DNA of 64,000 bases, taken from assembly GCF_900602065.1 (NCBI RefSeq), contig NZ_UWFN01000347.1, forward strand, positions 1 to 64,000. The letters are read 5' to 3'. The stretch's first letter is position 1, and every line of letters begins with the position of its first letter. This DNA comes from Pseudomonas viridiflava (GTDB taxonomy: Bacteria > Pseudomonadota > Gammaproteobacteria > Pseudomonadales > Pseudomonadaceae). Shown in pieces: positions 51,234-61,508 of the stretch. A program made the position numbers and the translations under genes. Below the pieces are notes generated by a model, which saw only the letters and a list, made by a program, of their open reading frames with translations, ran no database searches and had not been told where the DNA came from.

Positions 51234-51759
51234 TTTACAGACGTCTGTCGCAAGCTTCTGCAATGCCCGGCCTCAAAGCCGGGCTAGCGGCAGTTAAGGC
51301 AAAGCATAAAGCTACATTGAAGAAGAACACTGGCACGCACATGCGCACCAGCCACTTCCTCGAAGCACGTCCAGCCTGAGATTCAGGCCACGTTGATCAC
51401 GTCATCATGACGAACGCATCAAGGTGAATGACGAGTATGCCTTGATGATCTTCGCAAGAAGTTCAGCCAAGGCTGCGTCGCCCTCGACACGCTGAGCATC
51501 GCGAATGGTCCGCAAAACGGTATTCGATTTGCTACAAACAGCAACACGCTTCAAAGCCGCCACTGCCTGATTTCAATTGCCTGATGTTTACAACAGGCTA
51601 CGGGTAGATTGCTGGCAGCTACCATTCCAGATGATGATAAGCAGCCGCGCTGAGACCAGGTTGTGCATGCCTCAATGGCATTACAGAAAGGTCAGCGGCA
51701 GCCGTTACATTCTGGATTCGCCACGATCTGCATGGCGGAACGCTTGATATGAGAACGAT
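51234..51759. other. 526-bp gene-poor interval between rpsU and dnaG
   Basis: Many pseudomonads have a GatB/YqeY-domain gene between rpsU and dnaG. Here I find no frame resembling it on either strand. Contents are the post-rpsU hairpin (51265-51284), short stop-interrupted frames, and one minus-strand small ORF (51405-51563). Decay of an ancestral gene, a long operon leader or a small RNA are all possible. Confidence 0.55.
51405..51563 (-). CDS. Candidate 52-residue small ORF opposite the rpsU-dnaG operon
   Basis: A GTG-started frame encodes a 52-residue peptide with an amphipathic helical stretch (RDAQRVEGDAALAELLAKII). It has no ATG start, no clear ribosome-binding site and runs against the flanking operon. 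I do not recognise it. It is listed because its composition looks more protein-like than the other frames in this gap. Confidence 0.2.
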   Translation of the reverse strand: MAALKRVAVCSKSNTVLRTIRDAQRVEGDAALAELLAKIIKAYSSFTLMRSS

Positions 51760-53718
51760 ATGGCCGGGCTGATTCCCCAAGGCTTCATTGACGACCTACT
51801 GAACCGCACCGACATCGTCGATGTTGTCAGCTCACGTCTGCAACTGAAGAAAACCGGGAAGAATTTCAGCGCCTGCTGCCCGTTCCATAAAGAGAAAACC
51901 CCGTCTTTCAGCGTCAGCCCAGACAAACAGTTCTATTACTGTTTTGGCTGTGGCGCAGGCGGCAACGCCCTCGGCTTCATCATGGACCACGACAATCTGG
52001 ACTTCGTCCAGGCCGTCGAGGATCTGGCTAAGTCTGCGGGCATGGAAGTCCCCAGGGAACAGGGTGTAAAAGGGCAAAAGCCACGACAGCCTGTGGATTC
52101 GCCACTTTACCCGCTGCTCACCGCTGCCGCCGAGTTTTACCGCCTAGCGCTTAAAAACCATCCCACGCGCAAAGCAGCAGTGGAATACCTGAAAGGTCGC
52201 GGCCTTTCAGGCGAAATAGCCCGGGACTTCGGCCTTGGCTTTGCACCACCCGGCTGGGACAACCTGCACAAACATCTGAGCAGCGACACGCTCCAGCAAA
52301 AAGCGATGATTGATGCGGGGCTGCTGATCGAAAACGCCGAAACCGGCAAGCGCTATGACCGCTTCCGGGACCGGGTGATGTTTCCGATCCGTGACAGCCG
52401 CGGCCGCGTCATCGCCTTTGGCGGACGAGTACTGGGCGACGACAAGCCCAAGTACCTGAACTCGCCGGAAACACCGGTCTTCCATAAAGGCCAAGAGCTT
52501 TACGGCCTTTTTGAGGCGCGAAAATTCAACCGCAACCTCGATGAGATCATCGTCGTGGAAGGCTATATGGACGTCATTGCTCTTGCCCAGCAAGGCCTGC
52601 GCAATGCCGTCGCCACACTGGGCACCGCGACCAGCGAAGAGCACCTGAAACGACTGTTCAGGGTCGTACCCAACGTACTGTTCTGTTTCGACGGGGATCA
52701 GGCAGGTCGCAATGCCGCATGGCGCGCACTGGAAGCAACACTTTCCAGCCTGCAGGACGGGCGCCGCGCACGATTTCTGTTTCTGCCCGAAGGCGAGGAC
52801 CCGGACACCCTGGTTCGCGCTGAAGGCACCGACGCGTTCAAGGCGCGCATTCATCAGCATGCCCAGCCATTGGCCGACTACTTCTTCGAACAGTTGACCA
52901 AAGAAGCCGACCCACGCTCGCTGGAGGGCAAGGCCCACATGGCCACCCTCGCAGCACCGCTGATCGACAAGGTACCCGGCGCCAACTTGCGCACGCTGAT
53001 GCGCCAACGATTGACACAAATAACCGGCCTGACCAACGAAAACGTCAGCCAACTGGTGCAAAACGCACCAGCAGAAGCGCCACCGAGCTACGACCCCGGC
53101 TTCGATTATGACGCCATGCCCGACTATGCTGATTACCAGCCACAGGGCGGATATGAAGCGCCCCAGCAAGAATGGACCCCGAAAAAATCCGGTGGTCAGG
53201 GCCAGAAAAAGTGGGAAAAGAAGCCGTGGGACAAAAAAGGTAGACGCGGAGATGACGAACCACGTGCCCCGCGCACGCCGACGACCGTCGAACCACCAAC
53301 GTTAACGGCGTTGAGAACACTTCTGCATCACCCGGAGCTGGCCGAGAAAGTCGAAGATGCCAGCCACTTTGCGGCAGAAGACCATACATATGCGCAGCTA
53401 CTGGTCGCTTTGCTTGAAGCTTTGCAAAAAAATCCGAAGCTGCGCTCGCTGCAACTGATCGCCCGCTGGCACGGCACCGAACAAGGCCGATTGCTGCGAG
53501 CATTAGCGGAAAAGGAATGGTTGATCTCGGCCGATAACCTTGAACAACAGTTTTTCGACACTATAACTAGGTTATCCGCCCGCCAACGCGAGCGCAGCCT
53601 GGAGCAATTAATCAGGAAGGAACGCCAGTCAGGCCTGGACGCAGATGAAAAACTTCTGCTGCTCAAGCTGTTAAATCGGAATGTTCCTGCACAAACCCCG
53701 ACCTCAACTGGCGCGTGA
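51760..53718 (+). CDS. dnaG: DNA primase
   Basis: Synthesises RNA primers at the replication fork. The 652-residue protein has the N-terminal zinc site (Cys40, His43, Cys61, Cys64), the RNA polymerase core with GLGFAPPGWD and RVIAFGGRVLGDDKPKYLNS, and a TOPRIM domain (VVEGYMDVIAL, FCFDGDQAGRNAAWRAL). A Gly/Lys/Pro-rich linker (about 445-510) and the C-terminal helicase-binding domain follow. The linker is typical of pseudomonad DnaG. Second gene of the operon. Confidence 0.97.
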   Translation: MAGLIPQGFIDDLLNRTDIVDVVSSRLQLKKTGKNFSACCPFHKEKTPSFSVSPDKQFYYCFGCGAGGNALGFIMDHDNLDFVQAVEDLAKSAGMEVPREQGVKGQKPRQPVDSPLYPLLTAAAEFYRLALKNHPTRKAAVEYLKGRGLSGEIARDFGLGFAPPGWDNLHKHLSSDTLQQKAMIDAGLLIENAETGKRYDRFRDRVMFPIRDSRGRVIAFGGRVLGDDKPKYLNSPETPVFHKGQELYGLFEARKFNRNLDEIIVVEGYMDVIALAQQGLRNAVATLGTATSEEHLKRLFRVVPNVLFCFDGDQAGRNAAWRALEATLSSLQDGRRARFLFLPEGEDPDTLVRAEGTDAFKARIHQHAQPLADYFFEQLTKEADPRSLEGKAHMATLAAPLIDKVPGANLRTLMRQRLTQITGLTNENVSQLVQNAPAEAPPSYDPGFDYDAMPDYADYQPQGGYEAPQQEWTPKKSGGQGQKKWEKKPWDKKGRRGDDEPRAPRTPTTVEPPTLTALRTLLHHPELAEKVEDASHFAAEDHTYAQLLVALLEALQKNPKLRSLQLIARWHGTEQGRLLRALAEKEWLISADNLEQQFFDTITRLSARQRERSLEQLIRKERQSGLDADEKLLLLKLLNRNVPAQTPTSTGA

Positions 53719-53732
53719 GGTCATAGCTCGGG

Positions 53733-53738
53733 TATAAT
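53733..53738 (+). promoter_or_regulatory. -10 element of an rpoD-proximal promoter
   Basis: A perfect TATAAT lies 15 bp after the dnaG stop and 47 bp before the rpoD start. The upstream -35 region, inside the dnaG end, is poor (CTGGCG at 53708-53713, 19-bp spacing). An internal promoter would let rpoD be expressed apart from rpsU-dnaG. Confidence 0.45.
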
Positions 53739-53785
53739 CCTCGGCTTGTTTTTTGCCCGCCAAGACCTTCAGTGGATAGGGTGTT

Positions 53786-55636
<1,851 letters not shown>

Positions 55637-55653
55637 GCAACACAAGCTGTACA

Positions 55654-55681
55654 CAAAACCCCCGGCCCTGCCGGGGGTTTT
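55654..55681 (+). terminator. rpoD terminator
   Basis: AAAACCCCCGG and CCGGGGGTTTT form an 11-bp stem with a short loop, flanked by A and T runs, 18 bp after the rpoD stop. Confidence 0.9.
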
Positions 55682-55773
55682 GCATTCTGGATCAAAAAAA
55701 TTCAACTTCGAGTGACGGTTTTCTCAGTACGGCTACACTCTGTCTAATTGCTATCCGCCATCATGAGGCTGCC

Positions 55774-58700
55774 ATGATTCAACTGCCGGCCATTATTTTT
55801 GTCTTCGCTATAGGCTCCCCGGCAGCCGCCCACACTGAAAACTTTTCTGCACTTGCGCAGAAAGTGACGTCAACGCCCTACACGCATGGTTTTAGTCTCG
55901 GCTCCATGGCTGGAACCTTGCTTGCGGCGTCTGTCGACACAACGATCCAATCAGAATCTGGGCGCGCAAGCAGCCAATCGGTCGCACAACTTGCAACCCT
56001 GGAACCACAACCAGACTTCAAACAAAGAGCCGATAGCGCATCGTTCAGAGAGACCTTTCTGCTTTACGGCTTACCCGGCCTGTTGCTGCTCTGCACCGTT
56101 CTCATCATCGTGATTCGTGTTAATCGCCAGCTTAGCTCCGAAATAACACGGCGTATGGAACTGGAACAGCAGCTGCGAAGCAGCGAATATCACTACCGCA
56201 GCTTGATTGAAAGCCTGTCCGCTATTGCCTGGGAGGCCACCCCGGGAGATTACAGCTACAACTACGTCTCACCTCAAGCCGAGAGCTTACTGGGCTATCC
56301 ACTGCAAAAATGGCGGGAGCCAGGCTTCTGGCGCAGCATCGTCCACCCTCAGGACCTGCAAAAAACAGAAGCTCTTTGTAGCCAGGCAGCCAAGGCGGGC
56401 AACGATCACAGCGTAGATTACCGAGTCATCAGCGCTGACGGCAGAACACTCTGGATACGAGACATTGTCAGCCTGATCAAGCGCGGTCGCGAACCTGTCA
56501 TGCGCGGCTTGATGATCGATATCAGCGAAACCAAGCAAACCGAAGAAGCCTTGCGACTTTCCGAAGGTAAGTTCGCCTCTGTTTTTGCTCAATGTCCGGA
56601 CATTCTGATAATTGCGAGCCTGATCGACGGCACACTTCTCGAAGCCAATACAGCGTTCGTCGAACAGATTGGCCTTCAGGCCAATGACGTCATTGGTAAA
56701 ACTCCGACCGAACTCGGCATCTGGGGCGTTCCCGGTGTAGGCCCCGGGATGCTGGAACGCCTTCAGAAAGGCAGCATTCGCAACCTTGAGATGCCATTTC
56801 GACGACGAGACGGCCGCACCTTCTCCGGGCTGGTGTCCGCCGAACCTTTCGATCTGGACTCCACTCCAGCCGTAGTTGTGGTGGTTCGCGATATCACCCA
56901 ACTCAAACAGGCGCAGCAGCAACTTCAGCTGTCTGAAGAAAAATTCGCCAAGTCATTCCACTCATCCCCTGACGGTCTGCTGATAACCCGGCAGCGCGAC
57001 GGCCTGCTTGTTGAGGTCAACGAAGGGTTCAGTCGCATGACCGGCTACGACAGCGCCGCTTCGCTTGATCAGTCCACAGTGGATCTGGGGATCTGGGCCA
57101 ACCTGAACGAACGCGGCCAACTTCTGGAGCTGCTGAACCGCGACGGTTTCGTCCGTGATTTCCGCAGCCACATCAGACGCAAAGACGGCCAGATCAGGCT
57201 CTGTGAAATATCATCACGCCCGCTGCTTATCGCTGGCGAAGATTGCATGCTGACCATTGCCCGAGACATTACCGAACGCCATCAAATGCAGGAAAAGCTG
57301 CAACTTGCCGCCACCGTTTTCGAAAGTACCGCCGAAGGGGTTCTGATTACTGATACCCGCCAGCGTATCAACGCTGTCAACCGCGCATTCAGCGAGATCA
57401 CTGGCTACAGCGAGCAGGAGTCCCTTGGTCAGACCCCTCGCCTGCTCGCCTCGGGCCTGCATGACAGCGCGTTCTATGCCGCCATGTGGTACCAGTTGAC
57501 GGCAGAAGGACATTGGCAGGGAGAAATCAGCAACCGACGCAAGAACGGGGAGGTTTACCCAAGCTGGCTGACGATCAGCGCGGTACGAAACAAGGAAAAG
57601 TTCATTACCCACTTCGTTGCGGTGTTCGCCGACATCTCCAGCCTCAAGCATGCTCAGGCACGCCTCGACTATCAGGCTCATCACGACCCGCTCACGGGGC
57701 TCCCCAACCGCACGCTATTCGAGAGCCGCCTGCAAGCCGCCCTTCTCCACAGCCTGGAATCCAATAGCCTCGGCGCAGTCCTGTTTCTGGACCTTGACCG
57801 CTTCAAGCACATCAACGACAGCCTGGGCCATCCTGTCGGCGACCTGCTGCTCAAAGGAATCGCGCAACGCCTCAAGGAGAACCTGCGCGATATCGACACC
57901 GTGGCGCGCCTGGGAGGAGATGAGTTCATTATCCTGCTGCCTGGCCTGCTGCACCCTAGTGATGCGGAAGCCATCGCGACAAAAATATTGATCTGTTTCA
58001 CGGCCCCGTTCCAGGCGGGCGAACATGAGTTTTTCATGAGTGCCAGCATTGGTAGCTGCCTGTTCCCCACAGATGGTCAGGACGTAGCTACCGTGGTGAA
58101 AAATGCTGATGCCGCGATGTACCGCTCCAAAGCCAAAGGCCGCAATCGCGTCGAAAGCTATACAGAGGACCTCACCTCCCAGGCCAGCGCCCGGATAGCC
58201 TTGGAGCATGAACTGCGCAGAGCTATAGAACGCAATGAGTTCAGCCTCTGCTATCAGCCGAAAATCAGCCTGCTCAGCCAGCGACTGGTTGGCGCAGAGG
58301 CCTTGCTTCGCTGGGCACACCCGACCCTCGGCGAAGTGCCACCGGAGCACTTCATTCCATTGGCAGAAGAGAACGGCATGATTCTGCAGATCGGCGACTG
58401 GGTACTTGAGCAAGCCTGTCTGCAAATGCGCGAATGGAACAAACGCTACGCCCCTTTCGGCGCGTTGTCGGTGAACCTGGCGGGTGCCCAGTTGCGGCAA
58501 CCGAACCTCTTGGCGCGCATCGAGCAACTGCTCTCGGATTACCACCTTGCCCCTGACTGCCTGCAACTGGAGATCACCGAGAACTTCATCATGAGTCAGG
58601 CCGAGGAAGCCCTGGCCGTTTTGCACAAGCTCAAGACACTCGGCGTACAGCTGGCTATCGACGACTTCGGCACGGGCTATTCGTCCCTGAGCTATCTGAA

Positions 58701-59001
58701 ACGCTTGCCGCTGGACATCCTGAAAATAGACCAGTCATTTGTGCGCAGCCTGCCCGACGATCCACACGACGTCGCTATCGTCCGCGCAATCATCGCGCTG
58801 GGCCGCAGCATGCAACTGACCGTCATCGCCGAAGGCGTGGAGAACAACGAACAGCAGCAATTCCTGGCCAACGAAGGCTGCGAACAGATCCAGGGCTACA
58901 TCGTCAGCCTCCCCCTCCCGCCCGATGAATTCAGCACGAAATTTCTTCGTACGACTCTTTCGGACTTTTCGGATAGCACAGCGTCGAAACCGCCGTTATA
59001 A
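55774..59001 (+). CDS. PAS-GGDEF-EAL cyclic-di-GMP protein, RmcA-like with short periplasmic region
   Basis: Membrane protein of 1075 residues. A short signal-like helix (about 5-19) and a second helix (about 94-113) bracket only about 75 periplasmic residues. Four PAS domains follow (about 135-255, 262-380, 386-505 and 508-625). The GGDEF domain has an intact motif at 714-718, preceded by ARL; the EAL domain has an intact motif at 842-844 and DDFGTGYSSLSYLKRLPLDI. Both activities could be functional. It lies directly after rpoD, where P. aeruginosa carries RmcA, whose periplasmic Venus-flytrap domain is missing here. The end overlaps the tRNA promoter. Confidence 0.9.
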   Translation: MIQLPAIIFVFAIGSPAAAHTENFSALAQKVTSTPYTHGFSLGSMAGTLLAASVDTTIQSESGRASSQSVAQLATLEPQPDFKQRADSASFRETFLLYGLPGLLLLCTVLIIVIRVNRQLSSEITRRMELEQQLRSSEYHYRSLIESLSAIAWEATPGDYSYNYVSPQAESLLGYPLQKWREPGFWRSIVHPQDLQKTEALCSQAAKAGNDHSVDYRVISADGRTLWIRDIVSLIKRGREPVMRGLMIDISETKQTEEALRLSEGKFASVFAQCPDILIIASLIDGTLLEANTAFVEQIGLQANDVIGKTPTELGIWGVPGVGPGMLERLQKGSIRNLEMPFRRRDGRTFSGLVSAEPFDLDSTPAVVVVVRDITQLKQAQQQLQLSEEKFAKSFHSSPDGLLITRQRDGLLVEVNEGFSRMTGYDSAASLDQSTVDLGIWANLNERGQLLELLNRDGFVRDFRSHIRRKDGQIRLCEISSRPLLIAGEDCMLTIARDITERHQMQEKLQLAATVFESTAEGVLITDTRQRINAVNRAFSEITGYSEQESLGQTPRLLASGLHDSAFYAAMWYQLTAEGHWQGEISNRRKNGEVYPSWLTISAVRNKEKFITHFVAVFADISSLKHAQARLDYQAHHDPLTGLPNRTLFESRLQAALLHSLESNSLGAVLFLDLDRFKHINDSLGHPVGDLLLKGIAQRLKENLRDIDTVARLGGDEFIILLPGLLHPSDAEAIATKILICFTAPFQAGEHEFFMSASIGSCLFPTDGQDVATVVKNADAAMYRSKAKGRNRVESYTEDLTSQASARIALEHELRRAIERNEFSLCYQPKISLLSQRLVGAEALLRWAHPTLGEVPPEHFIPLAEENGMILQIGDWVLEQACLQMREWNKRYAPFGALSVNLAGAQLRQPNLLARIEQLLSDYHLAPDCLQLEITENFIMSQAEEALAVLHKLKTLGVQLAIDDFGTGYSSLSYLKRLPLDILKIDQSFVRSLPDDPHDVAIVRAIIALGRSMQLTVIAEGVENNEQQQFLANEGCEQIQGYIVSLPLPPDEFSTKFLRTTLSDFSDSTASKPPL

Positions 59002-59002
59002 T
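58997..59002 (+). promoter_or_regulatory. tRNA promoter -10 box with GC-rich discriminator
   Basis: TATAAT at 58997-59002 overlaps the stop codon of the upstream gene and is followed by CCGCGGCC, a GC-rich discriminator typical of stringently controlled stable-RNA promoters. The tRNA begins at 59017. The -35 sequence is weak. Confidence 0.6.
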
Positions 59003-59016
59003 CCGCGGCCTACTGA

Positions 59017-59093
<77 letters not shown>

Positions 59094-59100
59094 CTATTGA

Positions 59101-59128
59101 AAAAGCCGCGCTAATGCGCGGCTTTTTT
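59101..59128 (+). terminator. tRNA terminator
   Basis: AAAAGCCGCG, CTAATG-type loop, CGCGGCTTTTTT: a strong intrinsic terminator eight bases after the tRNA CCA. Confidence 0.9.
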
Positions 59129-59242
59129 GTTTTGGGTTGAATGCTTTCATGCGAACGAAACGATTGAAAAGTTCTTAATAGGGGCTTATCGGGCCCTTTT
59201 AAGGACTGAGTCGCGACAACGCTGCGAAGCAACGGACGCCTC

Positions 59243-59339
59243 CCTGCGGGAGCGAATTCATTCTCGAAGGGAGCGTTGCATCCGATAAAGATCTGTCGCC
59301 TGTGATGCCCCATTCGCGAATGAATTCGCTCCTACCGGT
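59243..59339. repeat. REP pair, GGGAGCGAATTCATTC family
   Basis: CCTGCGGGAGCGAATTCATT on the left and CGAATGAATTCGCTCCTACC on the right, inverted. It lies in the 320-bp convergent gap between the tRNA and fba, which otherwise contains two terminators and no ORF. Confidence 0.88.
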
Positions 59340-59362
59340 GTCCCCAAGCAGCACAGCGCCCA

Positions 59363-59393
59363 CAAAAAAGCCCGCATCGTTGCGGGCTTTTTC
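59363..59393 (-). terminator. fba terminator
   Basis: On the minus strand AAAAAGCCCGCA, ACG loop, TGCGGGCTTTTTTG: a strong intrinsic terminator about 20 bp after the fba stop. Confidence 0.9.
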
Positions 59394-59413
59394 ATTGCTC
59401 AATCAACCATCAC

Positions 59414-60478
59414 TCAGTTGATTTTGGCATCCAGTTCGCCGCGCGCATAACGCTCGAACATGGCGTCCAGGGAGATCGGCTTGATCTTCGAGGCATTGCC
59501 GGCGGTGCCGAACGCTTCGTAGCGAGCGATACACACGTCACGCATGGCCGAAACAGTCTTGGCCAGGTACTTACGTGGGTCGAACTCGCTTGGGTTCTTC
59601 GCCATGAACTCACGGATGGCACCGGTAGACGCCAGGCGCAGGTCGGTGTCGATGTTGACCTTGCGCACGCCGTGCTTGATGCCTTCAACGATTTCTTCAA
59701 CCGGTACGCCGTAGGTTTCTTTGATGTCGCCGCCGTACTCGTTGATGATTTTCAGCCACTCTTGCGGAACAGAAGAGGAGCCGTGCATCACCAGGTGAGT
59801 GTTAGGAATGCGTTTGTGGATGGCCTTGATGCGCTCGATCGCCAGGATGTCGCCGGTAGGCGGCTTGGTGAACTTGTAAGCGCCGTGGCTGGTGCCGATG
59901 GCGATGGCCAGGGCATCAACCTGAGTTCTTTTGACGAAGTCAGCGGCTTCTTCCGGATCGGTCAGCATCTGGCTGTGATCAAGAATGCCTTCAGCGCCAA
60001 CGCCGTCTTCTTCGCCAGCCATACCGGTTTCCAGCGAACCCAGAACACCCAGCTCACCTTCTACCGACACGCCACAGGCGTGGGCGAAGGAAACAACGCG
60101 ACGGGTTACGTCAACGTTGTAGTCGTAGGTGGTCGGCGTTTTGCCGTCGACACCCAGCGAGCCGTCCATCATCACCGAGCTGAAGCCCAGCTGGATCGAA
60201 CGCTGGCAGATATCAGGGCTGGTACCGTGATCCTGGTGCATGACCACCGGAATATGCGGGAACTCTTCCACGGCGGCCAGGATCAGGTGACGCAGGAACG
60301 GCGCGCCAGCGTATTTACGGGCGCCGGCCGAGGCCTGAACGATCACCGGGGAATCGGTCTTGTCGGCCGCTTCCATAATGGCGCGCATTTGTTCCAGGTT
60401 GTTCACGTTGAAAGCTGGGACGCCATAACCGAATTCGGCTGCGTGGTCCAACATCTGGCGCATGCTGATAAGTGCCAT
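59414..60478 (-). CDS. fba: Fructose-1,6-bisphosphate aldolase, class II
   Basis: Zinc-dependent aldolase cleaving fructose-1,6-bisphosphate; in pseudomonads mainly gluconeogenic. The 354-residue protein has GVPAFNVNNLEQ, the zinc-binding VVMHQDHGTSPD, VEGELG, AIGTSHGAYKF and HGSSSVPQEW, and the late NIDTDLRLA. It is the last gene of the leftward tkt-epd-pgk-lipoprotein-fba stretch and has its own terminator. Confidence 0.97.
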   Translation of the reverse strand: MALISMRQMLDHAAEFGYGVPAFNVNNLEQMRAIMEAADKTDSPVIVQASAGARKYAGAPFLRHLILAAVEEFPHIPVVMHQDHGTSPDICQRSIQLGFSSVMMDGSLGVDGKTPTTYDYNVDVTRRVVSFAHACGVSVEGELGVLGSLETGMAGEEDGVGAEGILDHSQMLTDPEEAADFVKRTQVDALAIAIGTSHGAYKFTKPPTGDILAIERIKAIHKRIPNTHLVMHGSSSVPQEWLKIINEYGGDIKETYGVPVEEIVEGIKHGVRKVNIDTDLRLASTGAIREFMAKNPSEFDPRKYLAKTVSAMRDVCIARYEAFGTAGNASKIKPISLDAMFERYARGELDAKIN

Positions 60479-60594
60479 TGTCTGTCTCTCTCCCGGTAGG
60501 GTCGTTATCGTGCAAACCTGCCGTAGCGGCGGCTGCTATTCAAGTTCTACGCATGAGCCCTGAAGCCATGCGCTGGATCATCGGTGCAGCTTGT

Positions 60595-60915
60595 TCAACG
60601 CTTCTTGCAACCGCGCCCGATCAAATCATTGGTAGCGTCCCAGTACACCAGGCCTTCGTCGCCCTTGTTCTGGAAAGCCAGTACACCATTGCTATAGAGC
60701 GATGGCGAGCCAGGCTCGGCGGTCAGCCGGAAGACCTGATCGCTTTCATTCAGGCGTACATCAACTTCGGCCTTGGCCTGGTCAACATAACGCCAGTGGA
60801 CCTCGGCTTTGCTGTCGCAAACCCAACTGGTCCAGGTATTACCTGTTTGCGGAGCCTTCATGCTGGCGCAACCACCAAGCACTGCAAGTGTCGCAAGGGC
60901 AATCAAGCCTTTCAT
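60595..60915 (-). CDS. MliC-family C-type lysozyme inhibitor lipoprotein
   Basis: Lipoprotein of 106 residues. The signal peptide ends in a lipobox LGGC (cysteine at residue 16). The MliC-like domain shows the opening WVCDSK, a central YSNGVLAFQNKGDEGLVYW segment, and a final GRGC cysteine that could pair with the first one. MliC proteins protect peptidoglycan from host C-type lysozyme. The conserved SGxxY-type loop of MliC appears here as SPSLYSNG. It lies upstream of fba and downstream of two other small lipoprotein genes. Confidence 0.8.
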   Translation of the reverse strand: MKGLIALATLAVLGGCASMKAPQTGNTWTSWVCDSKAEVHWRYVDQAKAEVDVRLNESDQVFRLTAEPGSPSLYSNGVLAFQNKGDEGLVYWDATNDLIGRGCKKR

Positions 60916-60968
60916 TACATCTCCTGGCCTGCCCTGGGAAGCAAGGCAAATGCCAGTCGCTTCAATCT

Positions 60969-61166
60969 TCAGGGGCAGTTCTGTTCCTGATTCCGATCAT
61001 CGGCCGGCTCACCCGTAGCCTGCGCTTCAACCCGTTGAGTATTCTGGGTCGTGGGCACGTTTACGGACGCCGGGCTGAGCACTTCACAGGTCTTGGCACG
61101 AGTACCAGGACTGCTACAACCGGCGAATATCACACAACTCATCAAGGCCAGGGCGGCGATTTTCAT
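60969..61166 (-). CDS. Small lipoprotein of unknown function (65 residues)
   Basis: The signal peptide ends in a lipobox FAGC (cysteine at residue 17), followed by a short polar tail with two further cysteines (KTCEV and a penultimate NCP) and a Gln/Thr/Ala-rich centre. AAGGAA lies six bases before the ATG. No domain is recognisable. The paired cysteines could form a disulfide in the periplasm. Confidence 0.7.
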   Translation of the reverse strand: MKIAALALMSCVIFAGCSSPGTRAKTCEVLSPASVNVPTTQNTQRVEAQATGEPADDRNQEQNCP

Positions 61167-61255
61167 GGTGAAGTTCCTTATTCAGAAAAGTTATCCACCC
61201 TTTAGTGACCACCACTGGCTCAAGATGTTGCCAAACTCATCTCCGCGATCGCATC

Positions 61256-61480
61256 TTAACGGCAGGCCACCGGGCCGAGATTGGGCATGAATTCGTACTT
61301 GTCCAGGACAGCCTCACCGCCGCGCTTGTAGATCACGGGTACGGTCTCCGCCTGCCAGTTCGCTTGATAACAGCTCAGTTGAACCAGCGCAGGCTCACGC
61401 ACAACCTCTACGGCTTCCGGCTCAGTGGCGCAGCCAGCAAGCAGTACAGCGATGATGAGCAGCGGTAGCGGCCTGAGCAT
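61256..61480 (-). CDS. Small lipoprotein of unknown function (74 residues)
   Basis: The ATG at 61480 is preceded by AAGGGA; the signal peptide ends in lipobox LAGC (cysteine at residue 17). The mature part has LSCYQANWQAET, a KRGGEAVLDKYEF segment and a penultimate cysteine. It resembles small MliC-neighbour lipoproteins of pseudomonads, but I cannot name a family. Begins 28 bp after the pgk stop, so co-transcription with pgk is likely. Confidence 0.7.
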   Translation of the reverse strand: MLRPLPLLIIAVLLAGCATEPEAVEVVREPALVQLSCYQANWQAETVPVIYKRGGEAVLDKYEFMPNLGPVACR

Positions 61481-61508
61481 TTCATTTCCCTTTTGCACAG
61501 CCTGATCC

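Noticed and set aside
51234..51759. Decayed YqeY/GatB pseudogene between rpsU and dnaG
   Set aside because: No stretch in any frame could be matched to the family, so naming a pseudogene would be guesswork; kept only as an unexplained interval.
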